Source of the DNA: Selaginella tamariscina
Taxonomy: Eukaryota; Streptophyta; Lycopodiopsida; Selaginellales; Selaginellaceae
DNA: 64,000 nt
Assembly (NCBI GenBank): GCA_003024785.1
Contig: PUQB01000294.1
Coordinates: forward strand, 17,501-81,500
Direction of reading: 5' to 3'
This document shows, in pieces, positions 23,925 to 36,279 of this stretch. The translations under genes and the position numbers were made by a program. Every line of letters starts with the position of its first letter. Positions within the stretch are counted from its first letter, which is position 1. The notes under the pieces were generated by a model. The model had not been told where the DNA came from, did not search any database, and saw only the letters and a program-made list of their open reading frames with translations.

Positions 23925-24502
23925 GGGTCCACTTACAAAATGCACACCTGTGTCTGTTATGAATTCGTGCGTGCGTGCGTGCGTGTGTGTGTTTTATGTA
24001 TATGGTGTTTGACATTTTTGTTTCTTAACACAGCTAAGGCACAATCGCCGGCAGCACCTATATTCGACGCACTGGATGCACTCGAGGCCAAGCAGGAATC
24101 TACAGAAGCAACTAAAGAATCTAAAGAACCCTCTACAGGGACGCATACACCTTCGTTGAAGCTCTCACTGTCCACCTCACACGCAGAGCCCCCTCCAATG
24201 GACGCACAAACACTCGTGACTGAGATGAACACACGCCTTACCGATGGCAAAATTAAAGAGGCTGCAGAACTCTTTGAAGACTGGCGTAGCAGGTAATAGA
24301 ATTTATATGCATACACACATCTATACATACATACATACACACACACACAATTTTTATTTTTGTTTTTTATTTTTTTGTATCTACATATGCATAGAGAACA
24401 CTGTACATATTGAAACTTGAGGAATCTTTCTCTCTCTAAGAACACTGTACATATTGAAACTTGAGGAATCTTTCTCTCTCTCTCCTCTCTCATATATATA
24501 TA

Positions 24503-24543
<41 letters not shown>

Positions 24544-27207
24544 GTGTGTCTGGAGTCATATACAATTATATACAATTTTTGATGGTATTCTTATTGTGTG
24601 CACAGCATAAACCAGATGACAATGGAGTGCAATAAGCCAGATCGTACGTTGTATAATCTTTATATGCAAGCTAAGCTGAAATTAGGTGCTGATTATGAAG
24701 AGCTTAGCGAGGTAGTTAGTGAGATGGAGGAGGCTGGATTGCCACGCGACTTGGCTGGCTACAATATACTCATTCGTGCCCTCTTCCGAAAGAAGGACTC
24801 TGGCACTGCTGAAAAGCTCCTCGAGAGGTACACACACATCTTGTGTATGTGTGTATATATGTGTGTATGTGTGTATAGTGTGTGTGTGTATCTACATATA
24901 TGGTGTCATATATCTTATATTTTCTATGCACAATATCTTTAATGCTGTATAATCGTAGTACTCGGCCTGATTACTAGTCTATTCTAATCGATGATACAAC
25001 TACATTAGAAGCATAACTGAATGTAAGTATATGTATGCTCTTACGAGTTCTAGCTAAAATGGTCTCTATAAATCATGCATGTATGTATGTAGGATGGAAA
25101 AGGAGGAACCACAAGCACAACCAGACCCAGATTCATATAATTGGTGGTGTTTTATGTGCACTTGATAGAAAAGTTCTCATAGCGACAATATATGAAGACA
25201 ATGATCGACAAAGGATTCGAACCCAGCAGAACAACTGTTAACGAGGTTCTTCTTGCATCTGCCAGATCTCATCAAACTCAACTTGCTGGCTCTCTGCTCA
25301 AAGAGCTTAAGGTTCGTGTGTAATATATGATGTACAATGTAGTAATAGTATTGTATACGTCCATGTATGCACATTATGTCTGTGTTGCATCTATGTATTT
25401 TGAGCAGGGTCTTGGGAACATACACATAAAAGCACAAAGATATATGGATGCATAGAATTATGTTGAACTCGTATAGGAGGCTTGCATATACGGACTACTA
25501 TATATACATGCTACTGGCTTCAATATTTCCTCAAGAGAGCCTAATGTACAGAATGTGTCTGTGTACGTAGTTTAAATAACACAGGCATAAGTGCGTATTA
25601 TACTTTACTATAATAATGTATACTATGTCTTATTAAATATCACATATATATTGTTTTATTAACATTTGACATAGGCTTCGGGAAAGCTTCCGATGCCGAT
25701 GTTGAACACATGTGCGGAGCTGCTCATGGCAGCAAGTGAAATTGACGATGCAGAATGCGCACGTTTTGCGCTCTCTGCAATCTCCGAGAGGCCAATGGCA
25801 AAGTTTGGCCCGAAGATGATCCTTGATGAGGGAACCATGATATGCGTCCTAGGCACAGGTCTGTATAGCGCGTGCACGCAGCACACACACAACGCAAACA
25901 CACACACACACACAAACATGTATTTTCATCGAACAGCTGCGAGGACGGGTGATACGGTTCTATGCAACAATGCATGGGAGTCTCTGTGGAATCATACACG
26001 GGGACTGGGAAGAAATCCATCTCCAGAGGCATACCTGGCTCGTATACATGCACTGTCATTAAGCGGGGATATCACGACAGCATTCAAAGCTGTTTGGGAG
26101 TTCGAATTAGCACACGGGAAGAAAGGGATGTAGATTCAGAAGCATTCTCGCCTTTCACTTCGTTAAGGTCGCTGGCTTGTGCTTGTTCTCGAGGTAGTGC
26201 TGCAGCCCTTGATGCGGTACGTGCCTGTGTGTGTAAGCAAGCAGGTGCTGCTCTGAGTCTCTCATTGCAAGGACACTTGGTTATGCAGGCTTATTACAGG
26301 CTGGAGGAGGCACATAATAAAAACAGGGAGTTCCACTGGCAGCGATTAACTGTGTTATTATGGGATGTGCAAATTTATGGGATTCGGAGCGTGCTTTTCA
26401 AACATTTGAAGCTATTGAGAATACATTTGGCTTAAGACCGGATATTAACTCCTGTAATGCTTTGTGCATGCACTTGGAAGAACCAAGATGGTAAGCGTGT
26501 GTGTGTGTGTGTACGCTGATATACATAAGGCAGATTGTTTATCTGCGTTTTAGATACAAATACACAGTCGTGATGTCGGTATATGTCTTTGTTATCTCTA
26601 TCTCTCTCTATATGTATGCATATCATTGTTTATTATTTCAACTTCGTTGTTGCCGTTGTGTTTAGACAGAGGATGCGTTGAAGGTGTACGATTACATAAA
26701 GGAGGCAGGTTCAAGCCCGACAAGTGGACTTACATGCTTCTCTGTGACGCCATGTGGTAAACAAGGATTCGAATGCGGCCCTCGATGTCCTTCAGAACAT
26801 GGTTAGCTTTAAATTGGTGTGTGTGTGTTGTGTGTGTCTGTTTGTGTATACGGAGGAGCACATTGCTTATGCACAAACTTTACTGTTGAACTATGTTTCA
26901 AATTTAAGTTTTGAAAATAGACACACACAGGTCTCAACGTGTTATTAAATTCGTCAGTCGATTATAAGCTTTGTATTTGTTATATTATGTTTATGTATAT
27001 ACAGATATACACGTAATGTTTTACAGATGGACGTGGGGTATCTGCCATTCCGTCAAACAACGCTGAAGGTGTGGACCAGGTGCAAGCACCACGAGGACAC
27101 TAACGGACTCGAGAGGCTGAGGAAGATGGAACTGGATTTGAACTACTCGTCACTGCTACTTTGCTGATGCCAGGCGAAAGCTGCTCCTCGACGTCATCAA
27201 ATCCTGA
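21331..27207 (+). CDS. Pentatricopeptide repeat protein, organellar-type, 11 exons
   Basis: Predicted RNA-binding PPR protein of mitochondria or plastids. Exons: 21331-21669, 22420-22993, 23591-23779, 24034-24292, 24606-24827, 25093-25311, 25675-25858, 25937-26216, 26289-26490, 26666-26801, 27027-27207, about 930 codons. The N terminus is Arg/Ser-rich with few acids (SRVLTSSRRIHERHGRLKHL), which fits a targeting peptide. Exon 2 encodes a Glu/Ala-rich low-complexity region of about 190 residues. P-class helical repeats follow from exon 5 on (GLPRDLAGYNILIRALFRKK; MIDKGFEPSRTTVNEVLLAS; YLARIHALSLSGDITTAF; RAFQTFEAIENTFGLRPDI). Splice junctions are clean, but single-base frame breaks occur near 25140-25200, 26127, 26328, 26463, 26705, 26750 and 27160. 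Most are fixed by one extra G or C. I cannot assign an orthologue. Confidence 0.85.
23820..23925. repeat. (TTCGTG)n hexanucleotide array
   Basis: About 17 near-perfect TTCGTG units lie in the PPR intron between exons 3 and 4. Translation in any frame gives dipeptide repeats and is not coding. Confidence 0.97.
24395..24481. repeat. 43-bp tandem duplication
   Basis: The unit starting AGAACACTGTACATATTGAA and ending in CTCTCTCT occurs twice in direct succession within a PPR intron, essentially identical, so it is a recent slippage duplication. Confidence 0.9.
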
Positions 27208-29224
27208 ACAATGTAAGCACAGCATGCACGCACGCACACAATACATGTATATGTAAAAACTTTACATCTCTCTCGATAAAGCTATCATATAATCACATAT
27301 TGTATTCATCCATTATCAAAGTCGCACATGGAGAGAGTTCTCTAATATGCATATTTTGTTACTTACAGTACAGAGATGATAACGATAACAAATACCGCTT
27401 ATATATAATTACGGTCAAACACGTCATAAATGTGTACATCAATGTGCATGCATGTATGTGTGTGCGTATACACACTTTGAACGTATACATTCAATTGACA
27501 CATATGAGAACAGGGTTGGTGGGAGGAGTGGGAGCCAGGAATAAATAATACCTTTATTTAATTCTTTGTTTTGTTCTTAATGGTAAAATGAGTTTGTGGG
27601 AGTCTTTTTTACCTTACTTCTCACATACACTAAATTCATTCCATCTTTTTTAAACCAAGTTTAAATAATTTTTACACCATTTAATCATATATTACTAATA
27701 TGTAAATAGACCATATATATATGTGATTATGCTTATATACATTTATGTGTAACACTTATGCGGACTTAAAAACCTCGCATATAAATTAATATTTTATTTG
27801 TTTAATAATCAATAATTATTTTTTGTGTGTTTATGAACGTAAATAAGTATATATAATGTAATTGTTTTTATGTCTTATAGCGCTTTTACTTTTTTAATTA
27901 TTTATTTTAAATTGATTACCTTATAGGCATTAAATATAATACAATTTTTCCGTTTGAATTCTTTACCGATCCCACAAGTTGTTAACCGGTGAGAAACAAA
28001 TTCTCTACCAGTACAATGCATTTTGTATATTAAATAATTTTCCATTGCATGTATAATATATCTATATACTTGTAAATGTATATTCTTTAATATATCATAA
28101 ATGTATAATATTTAATTTTGTATTATCCTTTTTGGTTTATCTAAATTTAAAATATGATAACCATCATATCTTGATTTATAAGTTACCGTATAAACTTACA
28201 TATTTAATATATAAAGAATACTTATGCACATATAAACTATGCTACATGTATATATCTTATGTGATCCATGAGCGCGCGCACACACGCATTCTAGTAGCTT
28301 ATTATTATTGAATTGAATTTGTAGTTATTCAAAGTAATAGCACACATAGTCTTAACAAGAAAGACTTATAAAGTATTATTTAGTGAAATCTGTAAATCAT
28401 ATGTATCTATGATAGGATTACATTTATGACATGTGTATAATATTTCTAAATAATTAATTATTAATTAAGAAATTAAAATGTTTCTATATAAGTTAAAAAT
28501 ATTAATAGACTTTGAATATATATTACCCATGCACATGTATAGAGGAATTTATTTTTTTTAAAGAATAATGCATATACAATCTACTTTCTTTATTTACTAA
28601 TACACATGTTCACTTATGGACTTAATTATTAAATAATAAATTATTAATTAATAGATTCTTAACTTAGTAATAGTGGGCAGGTGTAAGTTTATTTGTGGGT
28701 CTATTGGGTTAAGAATAATTAAGGGTAGGCTTAATTATTTAATGATTTAATGGATTAATAAATTTATCATTAAGTTAAACTCTTAACCCAATTTGTAATT
28801 GTGATCTTAATCTGATGAGATTATTTCTAAGCTAAATAGTTATTATTCTTAATGTAATAACTTACGATCTCTCTCAGTAATTTCTTTTTAACTTTTTAAA
28901 GTTATTGTATGTATATAATAATTCTTTTTATTTTGAAGTATGTGATAACTTAACTCTCTCTTTATAATACTCTAATACATTTAAAGAGTTTTATACATTA
29001 GTGTGTAATACATTTAAAAAGTTCTACATATTAGTGTGTATACGATAATACATGAAATCTCTTTTAAATTAGTGTGTGTAACACATAAAATCTTTTTTTT
29101 TTTTTTTGTGTATGTGATAATTTTTCTCTTTTAACTTTCTTAAATTACTGTATATGTGATAATTTAATTTTTTTCTTCACTATTTTTCTCTCAGGTTATT
29201 ATTATGTCATAACTTTAAAAGAAT

Positions 29225-29545
29225 TTAAAATAATTATCAAATGTGCTTTAATAATTAAGATGATTGTTAGATAAGGTTTAAAATAATGTTTGATAGGACT
29301 TAAGATGATTAAATAAGATTTAAGATGGTTATTAATAAAGTGATTTAAAATTATAATTGATAAGATTTAGGATGGTCATTAAATAAAATTTAAAATGAAA
29401 GTTATAAATGACGGTAATTTAAAATGATTATTTATAAGGGTAATTAAAATAACTATTGAATAAAATTTAGGATGACCGTTAAATAATATTTAAAATGGTT
29501 ATTAATGAAATAATTTAAAATGACCCTTAAATAAGATTTAGAATG
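29225..29545. repeat. Degenerate tandem array (TTTAAAATGATTATTAAATAAGA-like)
   Basis: At least eight imperfect copies of a 25-45 base unit with the core (A/G)ATTTA(A/G)(A/G)ATG(A/G)T(T/C)(A/G)TTAAATAA recur in the same orientation. Confidence 0.75.
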
Positions 29546-31619
29546 TGGTTGACACAGAAATATATACAATAAATTTATTTATAAGATATAGTCAAATACT
29601 TATTATGTATTATTAAACCATTTATATACAAGCATTTTTAAATAAATATATATGTTATTTGTTATGATATATAATTAATATATCATTACACTTGTTAATT
29701 ATTTATAATTAAGGCTACTTATTTAGATTCTTTGGGTATATTATTTTATTAATAATACTTTTTAACTTGTGAAAAAACATAATTCTTTCATATTTCAAAA
29801 GAGAAAAAGTATATTTTATGATAATTTATTTTAAAAATATGTTAGTATAATATAATATTTTATAAATATACTAGTGATTAATACTAAATTGATATAAATG
29901 ATAAAATCAAGTAAGAATATATTTAAATAAGCTTTTATTTTTATAAATGAATTAAAAATAAATTGATTACTATATTATATAGTAATTTAGTTTGTAAAGA
30001 TGAATTATTATAATAGAATTTTTTTAATGAAATTGCATAGGTAATTTTTTTAGATTATGATGTAGTCATTTATTAAAAAAAATTATTAATTGTGCGCACA
30101 CATTACAATCTCAAGATAATATACCAATTTTGTAAAAGTATTTTTCTTTTTCCTTTGAATTAATTTAAAAACGATTCATAAAATTATAAGAAAGTTATGT
30201 ACCACAATTTATATAAATATGAATTATTATAAGAAGTCCATGTATCGTGAGTATGTGTTAAGACATGATTTACTATACAAAAAATTCAAATAAATAATTG
30301 TTCATTTAACACTTTAATTACAAGAATTATTACTCTCATTCACAAATTAATTAATTTTTTTTAACTTTAATAAGTTTTACATTTTTAATCAACATTCATT
30401 ATAATAGTAAATGCCTTTATTCACATAAAAATTAACTTTTTCTTTTAGATATTAATTTCCTTCTTTTAAATGAAATGGTAGTGTTCAAGCAATTCTTACT
30501 TTTTTTTTTTTTTCTTTCTTGTTTTTAATTGAAGCTTACAGTGATGGCATTTACATTTGCTTGAGCTACTATAATGTAAAATAGACTCTGCCTTTGTTTC
30601 ATCTTCTCACACTTGTTTCCAACTATAAATATGACTCACATATGCACTTAGCCAAGTGCACAATAGTTATATATGTGTGTTGTGTTTGTTCCTAACTTAC
30701 AAAAAATCATAAACTTAAGATTTAAGGTGTGTTGTATCTATCAAACATAGGGAACATGAGTGGTATAATATAGACTTATGTTAATAAAGAAAGTAAAGTT
30801 TTATGTCGAAACACTTTTGAACTTTTTCCACACTTATATTATTTTTGTGACAAAATCACTTCAAAATTAAGAGTTTACCAAATGTTAATCTTATAAATTT
30901 TCATTTATAAAAACTATCCACACATACTTACCAAGTGCACATGCACAAAAAATGTTTATAAAATGTGTTTTATTTTATAACTTTATAAAATCATAAATGT
31001 AAGTATGAAATGTGTGATTTACTCATTAAGTATGAATTACATAATTGACATAATAAATATGTTTTAGTTAGGCCCTAAAGAAGGAAAAATAATTATAATA
31101 AATAAAGTCTCATTTATTTATTTTTCCCTTATGAAAGTAAAAATATATAATGAATACAAAATATGTTTTTGTTTTAGTAAATTAAGGTGCTTCTTAAACC
31201 TAATTATTTAAGTATACATTTAAAATTAAATCTTGACCATTGATATAATGAACAAGTAATGTTTCATATTTATGTGTGTGTATATATATATGTCTATGTG
31301 TGTGTGTGTTATATACATATATATAAAATACTCTAGAATTAGATTATTGTTGGTCTTTTTTGATCTCATATAATTATTATTTTTAATAAAATTTAGAATA
31401 TATTTAAAGTGCACACATGTATATACATTTTAAAATTTGAAATGGTTGTTCCATTTTAATATACACATTAAAGCACTCAACAAAGCATATCCTTACGATA
31501 TACTATATTATTGGAATTTTAGCTTTTTATCTTAAAACATATGTTTTCTAAATAAAAAACATTATTAAATATTCTCATTTTTTAAATATTTAAATAAAGT
31601 TTAATTAAAACATATTTTT

Positions 31620-31750
31620 TAAAATATCCTATATCATGTTTATCCTTTATTTTTTTTAAATGTCCTACATCATGTTTATCCTATATTTTTTAAAATATCC
31701 TATATCATGTTTATCCTATATTTTATTTAAATATCCTGTATCATGTTTAT
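31620..31750. repeat. Tandem repeat, about 38-bp unit, four copies
   Basis: The unit (A)AATATCCTATATCATGTTTATCCTATATTTT is repeated about four times with few mismatches. Confidence 0.9.
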
Positions 31751-33059
31751 AATATTTTGTGTTTAAGGTAATGAGGCCACAATGAATATATTTAATATTT
31801 AAAGGACATACCTTAGATGGATTAAGTTTGATTTTGATGTGTATGTGAGCGTTTATTTAAAATATGTGTCGAACAAATGGCCCACCATTTAATTCTTAAT
31901 ATGAACTTGTCTGTACTTTATTCTCTTCAAGAGATAATAATCATATATACAATTAATATTTATATATATATGTAATAATATAATGTATACTTTTAATATA
32001 CGTTCATTAGTATATTCAAATTTATATGTTGAAATAAAATATAATCTATTCAACTAAAAAATATCTTATATACTACATCACGACACCAGCTTTCCACTTA
32101 TATGTGAATAGTTAACTATTTTTATATATTCAAGTATATCTAGCACTTACAATATGAAACAATAAACAAGCTCTTTGAAATCTACATGTTTCACATATAT
32201 TTTAACTTATGTATAATATATATTAATAAGTTATGATATTATAATTATAAGTATATTTATATATCATACCTTGAAATCAAAATTATTATGAGTATATTTG
32301 ATCTCAATGATTATTATTTGAAAAAACTTATAAATAAATATATATATTCATGTTAGCTTTGAATAAGAGCGTAACCTTGTTCTTAACACAGTATTTTTAC
32401 ACATACCTTCATATTAAGGATTTAAATATAAATGTATTAAATCTTTTTATAATTATAAATAATATATTCAATTAAGACATCCTTACCACTATCTACGACA
32501 CGTTATTGTATTTTTTTACAATTAAAATTCTAAAACATATTTTAAAATATATTTTGTTATTGATATTTACATTAAATATAAAATATTAGAAAGTCTAAAT
32601 TTTCCTGGAGAGCAAAAATGTAATTTACAAAATTTCAAAGGTATTTATATAATTTGTAGAACGTATAACTAAAGTTGACATGCCATAGAGTACATATATG
32701 TACGCGTGTGTAAGTGCTACATACACATACACATACACATACATATGTGATAGGTTATATAAGTCTTTGAGAAAGGTATATTGCTAAAAAGATTCTATAA
32801 ATAGTTGCGAAAATATTTGAACTTTCTTAAACTTTAACACACACACACATAAACATATAATAGTAATAATTAACATCATTATCCAATAGAGAATAGTAAA
32901 CTTTACACATGTTTCAAGTATATTTTTCATCAAATTGTTATTATAAGCTAAAAATTACAAATATATATTGCAATTCTTTATTAATGGATTACCACATTAT
33001 GGATTATAACACAATGACATCCACAAAAGACACGTGTGCATGTGTGTGTTACATCAATA

Positions 33060-33175
33060 ACACTATAATTTAAATACAATACTATTTCATGAAATGGATA
33101 GGAATAACTATAATTTAATATATAATAAATTTTTCATTATTTCATGAAATGGATAGAAATAACTATACAAGTTCC
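33060..33175. repeat. Short tandem duplication
   Basis: The block ATTTCATGAAATGGATAG(G/A)AATAACTATA occurs twice about 55 bp apart. It includes the palindrome TTTCATGAAA. Confidence 0.75.
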
Positions 33176-33353
33176 AGCTTTCACAGTTGTCCAGAGAAAT
33201 GAAATCTGAGATATTAAATAATAATAAAAAACAAAAATAAAAGTAAATTCTCATTTGCTGCATTATCAAGGGCCCTTGTTCATCCTTTTATGCAACCACC
33301 TAAACCTGTTTAACTAAACCATGACCATGACTAAATGTTAATTAAACCTCTTG

Positions 33354-34458
33354 TTAAAAAAACAAACATCTAGTAGAAGTCCTCGTCCGCTTCTTCTTAT
33401 GTGGTGGAGGCTGCTGTATATAGCTCTGTTGCTGAGAATGCTGGAGCATACTCCACATAACCTGTACATCGTCGTACGCACATAATTGTACGTCATCATA
33501 CAGCATCCCTATCCCTCGACCTGTACACATGTCAAATAAATTACATAAAAAAATAATTAAAAAACTCATTAAAAAAAAGATATATTGTGGATAATGAATA
33601 AGACGTATAAATATGCATATGTGTGTGCTGTGTTTATAATATGTATATGATAGATTGAATTGAAGTCATAGATCTGGAAAAACTCAATTCTACATGCGTT
33701 CCTATCTTCTCATATACATACATATTATAAATACACCCAAGAGAGTTATGTCTATTAAAACTATAAACGACTTTATGGACTTTAAATTTATAATATAATA
33801 TAACATAAAATTAATTTGAGCTTTCTTCAGTTAATTTAAAATTCATTATAAACATTCTATCATATAGATAGACAAATAATTATTATAATTACACCCAAAA
33901 AAAACTAAACACAGATCACATACGTTCTTATCGGTCATATGCATACACATACATATAAAAACTCCATATATTATATACATATTTAAACTATCCCATACTC
34001 TAAATACACCCAGAGAGAGTACACTAAAATTAAACACAGATATACACATAAAAATCTGATTTATGTATATATATATTTCATATGAATTTGAAATCAAATA
34101 GAAAAAAGAAAGTGAAATTACACATACCTCTCTTATTACAATGCATCCGGAGAACCATGCCTTGAAAAGCTCGGCGAATCGGTGAGATAAAAACTCTACT
34201 AAACCACCCCATAACGCACAGATCTTCAGGGAAATTCTCCCATAGAAGTCCCAGGAATAAATTAAACTCAGCAGGAATACAAGACAAATAAGGGTTTTCA
34301 TATATAAAGGATCCACCGTCGGATCGCAACCATCCAACGACTGGTACCACTCCATGTCTGAGCCGTGAGATCTGGAAAGCTACTGTTGATCCGAGCCGCT
34401 GGAAATGAACGGTGAGATATGGCCCACGCGGAGATATCACTTTATAGGTATAGACCAC
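33354..34458 (-). CDS. Unrecognised two-exon gene
   Basis: Exon 1 (about 34128-34458) ends AGAGAG followed by GTATGT. Exon 2 (33354-33520) follows a TGTACAG acceptor in matching phase. The predicted product is roughly 165 aa and I do not recognise it. The exon 1 frame has aromatic, hydrophobic stretches (LGLLWENFPEDLCVMGWF). Exon 2 gives YDDVQLCAYDDVQVMWSML, a Gln/Pro stretch and a basic KKKRTRTSTR tail. The frame used has no ATG near its beginning and opens after a TGA. The start may therefore lie in another exon, or a base may be missing. A competing frame with an ATG at 34355 has a membrane-like segment but stops four codons into exon 2. Confidence 0.4.
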
Positions 34459-35512
34459 GTGCGTTTTCTCGCGTCAAATATCTGGCCGTTAATTAAGTGC
34501 GCATTCAACGGCATGTGTTGAATTGGGTCCACCAGACCGACCGGCTTTAACTTTTCCTTCAAGCAAAATGTGGCCGACCATATCGTGATTCGACACGTGT
34601 CCTTGATAAGTATACAGTATCAGATTCCGATGGAGGATATTTTCTTTACTACTAAAACGTTATTATAACGTAATGTTGACTTTTAATCATGTGTACACTG
34701 TATAAGTTACAATTATACAATCTAATTAATTATAATAATAAATCTGTATTCTAAAATGTTAATTATTATGTACACACACGCACACGCACATAAACATCTA
34801 TCAAATTCTTATTTGAAATGTTTCACAATCATCAGGTATATACACAATTATACGTCTTGTATGTGTTTGTGTGTATTTTGATGTAGATATATACTTAATC
34901 ACACTATTTTAAGATTATTAATATAGTTAATATAGTTTAGAGTCAAACACCAAGATTTGATATGCATTTGTCAGATTATTTACATGAGACAATGTCATTA
35001 TTATAACATAAAGCTTGATTTAACGTGTAACTAATCATATAATACGAAATTTGTACGCATGCATGCATGTAGTCGTATGTACACCCACATATATTCCTAT
35101 ATCAGCAGAACATATTAAATGTACGTATGTATGTATATCTTATATATAATGTAGCCATCGCACACACCCACACACACGGACGCGCGCACACACACACACA
35201 CGCAGAAATATGTTATTGTATAAAATGGCAGTTGAATCTAGTCTATAACATTTTATTATAATTATATTGTAGTGTATACACCAGTTTTTATTTGAAATGT
35301 TGTATAATATGTTTATATAAAGTCAAAGTTAAGTTAAAAATATAACTAGTAAAGTGTGTCAGATTCTTCTAACTCTAACAAGCTTTTGTTAATGTGTGTA
35401 TGCTCTGTGTCTCATGCATCCATACGTAAGTTATACATATCTACGTATGTATAACTTACAGTTTAATTATGTTATAAAAATATAGTGGACCAAAGACCAA
35501 ACCTGGAAACTG
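34459..35512. other. Intergenic region
   Basis: The first 170 bases are moderately GC-rich and may be the promoter of the preceding minus-strand gene. The rest is AT-rich with (CA)n runs around 35160-35205. No gene seen. Confidence 0.6.
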
Positions 35513-36217
35513 TTAACACCTATGTAAAGGTGCAGCATACACGTCTAGATCTTCATAGTCACCTTGTATCGTCATTTGACGGATTTCCTCTGGCGAAAGT
35601 TCGTCCTGTAAACATATGAGTATTGAGTCTGCACGGCATGTGGTGTGTGTGTGTGTCTATACACACACACACACATATATATATATATAGAGAGAGAGAG
35701 AGCTCACAGTTCGAAGCGTGCGGCGAGGTGGTCCGGCTATGTCCGGAAGCATCACGGGGTTCATAGGCAGGATTATCTCCTTAACCTCCTGTTTGACCAT
35801 ATTTGAAAAATAATTAACATAAAGTAGGTAGAATAACAACGAATGGTGTGTGTGTGTGTGTGAGAGAGAGAAGTACAGACACACAATCATACGTGTATAT
35901 ATATGTCAGCACGCACACGCACACACATACATCCCCAGTCATTTTAGTCCGTAGTTCAAGTTCAGAAGTTAATCTCTCCAGAATGTGTTTGTTATTTTGA
36001 AGTCCTTCCATAGCCATCTTTTCCGTCTCATCAATATACTGAGAAAATAAACAAATAATTAAAAGAAAAAAAAACAAACAAAGCAATGCAGATTCCTACC
36101 CGTTGGATTTCTCTCCCAACAAGATCCGAAATCTCCAAGTCCATTGGCATCACAACTGAGTTAGGACTATTCCACTGTACACAAATACAAAATTAACCAT
36201 TTATAGATTACGTACAA

Positions 36218-36279
<62 letters not shown>

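Larger units (their letters stand above)
27208..33353. other. AT-rich gene desert
   Basis: About 6 kb of AT-rich DNA with no exon I can support. The first few hundred bases may be the PPR 3' UTR. It contains two low-copy tandem-like arrays and a short tandem duplication (listed separately). Confidence 0.75.

Noticed and set aside
23820..23925. Regular short repeats that might suggest a CRISPR-like array
   Set aside because: Six-base units without spacers in a plant intron; a simple microsatellite.
23464..24296. Overlapping open frames of 120-180 codons on both strands rich in alternating Ser-Cys, Arg-Thr, Val-Arg or Asn-Thr
   Set aside because: They are translations of the intronic TTCGTG hexanucleotide array joined to short real exons of the PPR gene.
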